Assembly (NCBI GenBank): GCA_028023455.1
Contig: JAQFVV010012446.1
Coordinates: forward strand, 6,385,501-6,449,500
Source: Epiperipatus broadwayi
Lineage: Eukaryota > Onychophora > Udeonychophora > Euonychophora > Peripatidae
Direction of reading: 5' to 3'
Length of the DNA: 64,000 nucleotides
Below the pieces are notes generated by a model. The model ran no database searches and was not told the origin of the DNA. It saw nothing but the letters and a program-made list of their open reading frames with translations. Shown piece by piece: positions 57,269 through 64,000 of this stretch. The position numbers and the translations under genes are program-made. Position 1 is the first letter of the stretch. Each line of letters begins with the position of its first letter.

Positions 57269-60200
57269 ATAAAAAGTCATAGATCAATTCATAGATCACA
57301 TGACCCTATCTCTTAAGCTTGTAAGTTATAAACAGTGAGGATTGCCAATTCCTCTACAAGCTTTATGATAAATGCTTAGCCAGAGCCAGCACTTAAAATA
57401 TCTCTGTCAGGAACCCCTCCCCAAACCCCTGACCATGGTTTCGTGCTTTGGCACTCCTCAGAGAGGTGTCAGGGTAGGTTCAGACACTAGATCTAAAAAT
57501 ACCAACCCAAAGCCAAGCACTTAGCTAAAAGTTATCTATTGAGTGGAAAATCTGAAATTTTCAGACATGTACATGTCTTCAAACCCAGCTATCCAACTCA
57601 AATAGCTACATGGGGCTGATAGATCTTCAGCCATGCCATATAGTAGTAGTCATAGCAATATAAAATTGCATAAGACTTTTTGGCAGAGACTATAAATAGT
57701 CAAAATAAAAAGTCATAGATCAATTCATAGATCACATGACCCTATCTCTTAAGCTTGTAAGTTATAAACAGTGAGGATTGCCAATTCCTCTACAAGCTTT
57801 ATGATAAATGCTTAGCCAGAGCCAGCACTTAAAATATCTCTGTCAGGAACCCCTCCCCAAACCCCTGACCATGGTTTCGTGCTTTGGCACTCCTCAGAGA
57901 GGTGTCAGGGTAGGTTCAGACACTAGATCTAAAAATACCAACCCAAAGCCAAGCACTTAGCTAAAAGTTATCTATTGAGTGGAAAATCTGAAATTTTCAG
58001 ACATGTACATGTCTTCAAACCCAGCTATCCAACTCAAATAGCTACATGGGGCTGATAGATCTTCAGCCATGCCATATAGTAGTAGTCATAGCAATATAAA
58101 ATTGCATAAGACTTTTTGGCAGAGACTATAAATAGTCAAAATAAAAAGTCATAGATCAATTCATAGATCACATGACCCTATCTCTTAAGCTTGTAAGTTA
58201 TAAACAGTGAGGATTGCCAATTCCTCTACAAGCTTTATGATAAATGCTTAGCCAGAGCCAGCACTTAAAATATCTCTGTCAGGAACCCCTCCCCAAACCC
58301 CTGACCATGGTTTCGTGCTTTGGCACTCCTCAGAGAGGTGTCAGGGTAGGTTCAGACACTAGATCTAAAAATACCAACCCAAAGCCAAGCACTTAGCTAA
58401 AAGTTATCTATTGAGTGGAAAATCTGAAATTTTCAGACATGTACATGTCTTCAAACCCAGCTATCCAACTCAAATAGCTACATGGGGCTGATAGATCTTC
58501 AGCCATGCCATATAGTAGTAGTCATAGCAATATAAAATTGCATAAGACTTTTTGGCAGAGACTATAAATAGTCAAAATAAAAAGTCATAGATCAATTCAT
58601 AGATCACATGACCCTATCTCTTAAGCTTGTAAGTTATAAACAGTGAGGATTGCCAATTCCTCTACAAGCTTTATGATAAATGCTTAGCCAGAGCCAGCAC
58701 TTAAAATATCTCTGTCAGGAACCCCTCCCCAAACCCCTGACCATGGTTTCGTGCTTTGGCACTCCTCAGAGAGGTGTCAGGGTAGGTTCAGACACTAGAT
58801 CTAAAAATACCAACCCAAAGCCAAGCACTTAGCTAAAAGTTATCTATTGAGTGGAAAATCTGAAATTTTCAGACATGTACATGTCTTCAAACCCAGCTAT
58901 CCAACTCAAATAGCTACATGGGGCTGATAGATCTTCAGCCATGCCATATAGTAGTAGTCATAGCAATATAAAATTGCATAAGACTTTTTGGCAGAGACTA
59001 TAAATAGTCAAAATAAAAAGTCATAGATCAATTCATAGATCACATGACCCTATCTCTTAAGCTTGTAAGTTATAAACAGTGAGGATTGCCAATTCCTCTA
59101 CAAGCTTTATGATAAATGCTTAGCCAGAGCCAGCACTTAAAATATCTCTGTCAGGAACCCCTCCCCAAACCCCTGACCATGGTTTCGTGCTTTGGCACTC
59201 CTCAGAGAGGTGTCAGGGTAGGTTCAGACACTAGATCTAAAAATACCAACCCAAAGCCAAGCACTTAGCTAAAAGTTATCTATTGAGTGGAAAATCTGAA
59301 ATTTTCAGACATGTACATGTCTTCAAACCCAGCTATCCAACTCAAATAGCTACATGGGGCTGATAGATCTTCAGCCATGCCATATAGTAGTAGTCATAGC
59401 AATATAAAATTGCATAAGACTTTTTGGCAGAGACTATAAATAGTCAAAATAAAAAGTCATAGATCAATTCATAGATCACATGACCCTATCTCTTAAGCTT
59501 GTAAGTTATAAACAGTGAGGATTGCCAATTCCTCTACAAGCTTTATGATAAATGCTTAGCCAGAGCCAGCACTTAAAATATCTCTGTCAGGAACCCCTCC
59601 CCAAACCCCTGACCATGGTTTCGTGCTTTGGCACTCCTCAGAGAGGTGTCAGGGTAGGTTCAGACACTAGATCTAAAAATACCAACCCAAAGCCAAGCAC
59701 TTAGCTAAAAGTTATCTATTGAGTGGAAAATCTGAAATTTTCAGACATGTACATGTCTTCAAACCCAGCTATCCAACTCAAATAGCTATATGGGGCTGAT
59801 AGATCTTCAGCCATGCCATATAGTAGTAGTCATAGCAATATAAAATTGCATAAGACTTTTTGGCAGAGACTATAAATAGTCAAAATAAAAGTCATAGATC
59901 AATTCATAGATCACATGACCCTATCTCTTAAGCTTGTAAGTTATAAACAGTGAGGATTGCCAATTCCTCTACAAGCTTTATGATAAATGCTTAGCCAGAG
60001 CCAGCACTTAAAATATCTCTGTCAGGAACCCCTCCCCAAACCCCTGACCATGGTTTCGTGCTTTGGCACTCCTCAGAGAGGTGTCAGGGTAGGTTCAGAC
60101 ACTAGATCTAAAAATACCAACCCAAAGCCAAGCACTTAGCTAAAAGTTATCTATTGAGTGGAAAATCTGAAATTTTCAGACATGTACATGTCTTCAAACC

Positions 60201-61747
60201 CAGCTATCCAACTCAAATAGCTACATGGGGCTGATAGATCTTCAGCCATGCCATATAGTAGTAGTCATAGCAATATAAAATTGCATAAGACTTTTTGGCA
60301 GAGACTATAAATAGTCAAAATAAAAAGTCATAGATCAATTCATAGATCACATGACCCTATCTCTTAAGCTTGTAAGTTATAAACAGTGAGGATTGCCAAT
60401 TCCTCTACAAGCTTTATGATAAATGCTTAGCCAGAGCCAGCACTTAAAATATCTCTGTCAGGAACCCCTCCCCAAACCCCTGACCATGGTTTCGTGCTTT
60501 GGCACTCCTCAGAGAGGTGTCAGGGTAGGTTCAGACACTAGATCTAAAAATACCAACCCAAAGCCAAGCACTTAGCTAAAAGTTATCTATTGAGTGGAAA
60601 ATCTGAAATTTTCAGACATGTACATGTCTTCAAACCCAGCTATCCAACTCAAATAGCTACATGGGGCTGATAGATCTTCAGCCATGCCATATAGTAGTAG
60701 TCATAGCAATATAAAATTGCATAAGACTTTTTGGCAGAGACTATAAATAGTCAAAATAAAAAGTCATAGATCAATTCATAGATCACATGACCCTATCTCT
60801 TAAGCTTGTAAGTTATAAACAGTGAGGATTGCCAATTCCTCTACAAGCTTTATGATAAATGCTTAGCCAGAGCCAGCACTTAAAATATCTCTGTCAGGAA
60901 CCCCTCCCCAAACCCCTGACCATGGTTTCGTGCTTTGGCACTCCTCAGAGAGGTGTCAGGGTAGGTTCAGACACTAGATCTAAAAATACCAACCCAAAGC
61001 CAAGCACTTAGCTAAAAGTTATCTATTGAGTGGAAAATCTGAAATTTTCAGACATGTACATGTCTTCAAACCCAGCTATCCAACTCAAATAGCTACATGG
61101 GGCTGATAGATCTTCAGCCATGCCATATAGTAGTAGTCATAGCAATATAAAATTGCATAAGACTTTTTGGCAGAGACTATAAATAGTCAAAATAAAAGTC
61201 ATAGATCAATTCATAGATCACATGACCCTATCTCTTAAGCTTGTAAGTTATAAACAGTGAGGATTGCCAATTCCTCTACAAGCTTTATGATAAATGCTTA
61301 GCCAGAGCCAGCACTTAAAATATCTCTGTCAGGAACCCCTCCCCAAACCCCTGACCATGGTTTCGTGCTTTGGCACTCCTCAGAGAGGTGTCAGGGTAGG
61401 TTCAGACACTAGATCTAAAAATACCAACCCAAAGCCAAGCACTTAGCTAAAAGTTATCTATTGAGTGGAAAATCTGAAATTTTCAGACATGTACATGTCT
61501 TCAAACCCAGCTATCCAACTCAAATAGCTATATGGGGCTGATAGATCTTCAGCCATGCCATATAGTAGTAGTCATAGCAATATAAAATTGCATAAGACTT
61601 TTTGGCAGAGACTATAAATAGTCAAAATAAAAAGTCATAGATCAATTCATAGATCACATGACCCTATCTCTTAAGCTTGTAAGTTATAAACAGTGAGGAT
61701 TGCCAATTCCTCTACAAGCTTTATGATAAATGCTTAGCCAGAGCCAG
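57268..61747 (+). repeat. 436-bp satellite array, forward part (about 10.3 monomers)
   Basis: The word gtcatagatcaattcatag recurs at 57276, 57712, 58148, 58584, 59020, 59456, 59891, 60327, 60763, 61198 and 61634. The period is therefore 436 bp, with two 435-bp units due to one A missing from an A run. Copies are almost identical. The visible variants are the A-run length and a C/T in agctaYatgg (T in units 6 and 10). The monomer contains a 16-bp perfect palindrome, agacatgtacatgtct, and a near-palindrome, ctgaaattttcag. Unit 11 stops after 114 bp. No ORF of note. Confidence 0.98.
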
Positions 61748-63468
61748 GGTCATGTGATCTATGAGGTGATCTATGGCTCTTATTTTGACTATTTATAGTC
61801 TCTGCCACAAGTCTTATGCAATTTTATATTGCTATGACTACTACTATATGGCATGGCTGAAGATCTATCAGCCCCATATAGCTATTTGAGTTGGATAGCT
61901 GGGTTTGAAGACATGTACATGTCTGAAAATTTCAGATTTTCCACTCAATAGATAACTTTTAGCTAAGTGCTTGGCTTTGGGTTGGTATTTTTAGATCTAG
62001 TGTCTGAACCTACCCTGACACCTCTCTGAGGAGTGCCAAAGCACGAAACCATGGTCAGGGGTTTGGGGAGGGGTTCCTGACAGAGATATTTTAAGTGCTG
62101 GCTCTGGCTAAGCATTTATCATAAAGCTTGTAGAGGAATTGGCAATCCTCACTGTTTATAACTTACAAGCTTAAGAGATAGGGTCATGTGATCTATGAAT
62201 TGATCTATGACTTTTTATTTTGACTATTTATAGTCTCTGCCAAAAAGTCTTATGCAATTTTATATTGCTATGACTACTACTATATGGCATGGCTGAAGAT
62301 CTATCAGCCCCATATAGCTATTTGAGTTGGATAGCTGGGTTTGAAGACATGTACATGTCTGAAAATTTCAGATTTTCCACTCAATAGATAACTTTTAGCT
62401 AAGTGCTTGGCTTTGGGTTGGTATTTTTAGATCTAGTGTCTGAACCTACCCTGACACCTCTCTGAGGAGTGCCAAAGCACGAAACCATGGTCAGGGGTTT
62501 GGGGAGGGGTTCCTGACAGAGATATTTTAAGTGCTGGCTCTGGCTAAGCATTTATCATAAAGCTTGTAGAGGAATTGGCAATCCTCACTGTTTATAACTT
62601 ACAAGCTTAAGAGATAGGGTCATGTGATCTATGAATTGATCTATGACTTTTATTTTGACTATTTATAGTCTCTGCCAAAAAGTCTTATGCAATTTTATAT
62701 TGCTATGACTACTACTATATGGCATGGCTGAAGATCTATCAGCCCCATGTAGCTATTTGAGTTGGATAGCTGGGTTTGAAGACATGTACATGTCTGAAAA
62801 TTTCAGATTTTCCACTCAATAGATAACTTTTAGCTAAGTGCTTGGCTTTGGGTTGGTATTTTTAGATCTAGTGTCTGAACCTACCCTGACACCTCTCTGA
62901 GGAGTGCCAAAGCATGAAACCATGGTCAGGGGTTTGGGGAGGGGTTCCTGACAGAGATATTTTAAGTGCTGGCTCTGGCTAAGCATTTATCATAAAGCTT
63001 GTAGAGGAATTGGCAATCCTCACTGTTTATAACTTACAAGCTTAAGAGATAGGGTCATGTGATCTATGAATTGATCTATGACTTTTTATTTTGACTATTT
63101 ATAGTCTCTGCCAAAAAGTCTTATGCAATTTTATATTGCTATGACTACTACTATATGGCATGGCTGAAGATCTATCAGCCCCATGTAGCTATTTGAGTTG
63201 GATAGCTGGGTTTGAAGACATGTACATGTCTGAAAATTTCAGATTTTCCACTCAATAGATAACTTTTAGCTAAGTGCTTGGCTTTGGGTTGGTATTTTTA
63301 GATCTAGTGTCTGAACCTACCCTGACACCTCTCTGAGGAGTGCCAAAGCACGAAACCATGGTCAGGGGTTTGGGGAGGGGTTCCTGACAGAGATATTTTA
63401 AGTGCTGGCTCTGGCTAAGCATTTATCATAAAGCTTGTAGAGGAATTGGCAATCCTCACTGTTTATAA
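61748..63468 (-). repeat. 436-bp satellite array, inverted part (about 4 monomers)
   Basis: From 61748 the same monomer runs on the opposite strand, with unit markers (ctatgac) ending at about 61777, 62211, 62647 and 63082, so the spacing is again 434-436 bp. The first inverted unit next to the junction is slightly damaged (ctatggctcttatttt instead of ctatgactttttatttt; gccacaag instead of gccaaaaag). The last unit stops at cctcactgtttataa, 50 bp short of its end. Confidence 0.98.
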
Positions 63469-63478
63469 TACTATTATA
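63464..63478 (+). repeat. 15-bp direct repeat, right of the array
   Basis: An exact copy of tataatactattata from 57254-57268. Its first five bases overlap the last bases of the array, so up to 10 bases are certainly outside it. Confidence 0.7.
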
Positions 63479-63880
63479 TTTATTTATACATAATTCTTGA
63501 TTTACTGATAAAAAGACTTTTTTTTTTTTCTTTACCACATATATATTGAATTTATATAGTTTTTTCTTCTTCTTATATTTTACCAAATTTTATTGATAAC
63601 AATAAGGGGGAAGAAATATAAATTCAAATAAAGGTGTAACAAACAGTTAAGTTTTTTGTCAGTAAATTAAAAAGTATATATGGACAGTGGAGTCTAATTA
63701 ACATTACTAGTTTTTGTGGTAAAGGAGTGCTAATTATCTTATTGGCCATTGAATAGAAATTTATTTATGTTTTTATTGTAATTAATTTTTTTTTAAAAAA
63801 TGATGTATTGTAAATTTACATTCATATATACACACATGCACTTTATTATCAATCAGTAATGTTATGATATTTATTTTTAG

Positions 63881-64000
63881 GCTAAAAAGAATTCTTTGGA
63901 TTTTGAAACAGTCTATAATAATACCGAACAGGATATTACCATAGTCTTGAGTGGTGTCCAGATACTGTTGCACCAGGAAGCTATCTTGGATATTAAGCAG
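63881..64000 (+). CDS. Vps13: Vps13 exon 16 of window, cut by window end
   Basis: At least 120 bases, 40 codons, phase 0, still open at the last base. It encodes AKKNSLDFETVYNNTEQDIT then IVLSGVQILLHQEAILDIKQ. VPS13A has NTEQ-type and SSLDIHLHTEALLNTINYL sequence here, so the next module is continuing. The acceptor is ttatttttag. The exon starts about 410 bp after the end of the 436-bp satellite array. Confidence 0.95.

Larger units (their letters stand above)
52178..63880. other. Vps13 intron after exon 15
   Basis: 11.7 kb, the longest in the window: an RTE-like relic (52310-53000), a promoter-like stretch (53290-53700), a 3.26-kb element with TGTAA/TTACA ends (53948-57206) and the 436-bp array (57254-63478). 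Confidence 0.85.
5686..64000 (+). other. Vps13: Vps13 (VPS13A/C-type) gene, partial: 16 internal exons
   Basis: Sixteen exons on the + strand join in frame into 603 codons with no stop. Known of the family: VPS13 proteins are very long rod-like proteins at membrane contact sites (for example ER-mitochondria and ER-lipid droplet) that carry phospholipids along a hydrophobic groove built of repeating beta-sheet modules. Seen here: the exons match vertebrate VPS13A in order, including the LDVxNI...RRQSEVE segment, the GGWFSGWFG tryptophan motif, the MTSEEKSKLF motif, FETNPLD...CDQRV, VIYDA, VFRPPE, LTAA, NLQASYVIVP, LVLDLGHFK and NTEQDITIVLSGVQILLH. The N-terminal chorein domain and the C-terminal adaptor-binding, DH-like and PH domains lie outside. 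VPS13B and VPS13D are less likely because these motifs are those of the A/C branch. All junctions are GT-AG and phase-consistent. Confidence 0.95.

Noticed and set aside
63398-63586. 62-residue minus-strand open frame at the array edge
   Set aside because: It spans the boundary between satellite and AT-rich flank; low complexity and lysine-rich.

Overview
The window is AT-rich genomic DNA from an animal, almost certainly an invertebrate. Every recognisable coding piece is an exon of one gene, with canonical GT...AG introns that are mostly 1-12 kb long. The gene is Vps13 of the VPS13A/C type (a bridge-like lipid transfer protein), read on the + strand. Sixteen exons (5686-64000) join in frame without a break into 1809 nt, or 603 codons. 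They match, in order, roughly residues 380-1000 of vertebrate VPS13A as I remember it. The chorein N-terminus lies upstream of the window and the rest of the rod lies downstream. I cannot name the species. The low GC, kb-scale introns, RTE-like, Penelope-like and Ty3/Gypsy remnants and many small inverted-repeat elements would suit an arachnid, a cephalopod, a hydrozoan or similar.

Layout. 1-5685: incoming intron with no exon I recognise; it holds SINE-like and RTE-like debris. 5686-15123: exons 1-4, with a broken Ty3/Gypsy pol relic (6095-7420), a 262-bp hairpin element and a palindromic MITE between them. 15124-24075: a 6.4-kb intron containing a 500-base assembly gap (18231-18730), then exons 5-6. 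24076-39577: exons 7-12, with foldback and mariner-like elements in the introns; exon 8 has a TTA microsatellite where its polypyrimidine tract should be. 39578-46684: a 7.1-kb intron holding a 4.3-kb Foldback-like element (41236-45527) inserted in an RTE-like reverse-transcriptase relic. 46685-52177: exons 13-15, with three MITE-B copies and a Penelope-type GIY-YIG fragment. 52178-63880: an 11.7-kb intron with a 3.3-kb element ending in TGTAA...TTACA and, next to exon 16, a 6.2-kb array of a 436-bp monomer. 63881-64000: exon 16, cut by the window end.

The most striking structure is the array at 57268-63468. It has about 10.3 near-identical head-to-tail 436-bp monomers, then a switch of orientation at 61747/61748 and about four inverted monomers. 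Single-base variants suggest the inverted arm is a mirror copy of monomers 8-10. The whole block is bracketed by a 15-bp direct repeat, as if inserted as a unit. The monomer shares a core with single-copy elements scattered through the same gene, so it may be a mobile element that became a satellite. Intron transcription would give long hairpin RNA. The second candidate novelty is the Foldback-like element, whose left terminal repeat is itself a tandem array. No second host gene, functional tRNA, rRNA or CRISPR was found on either strand.
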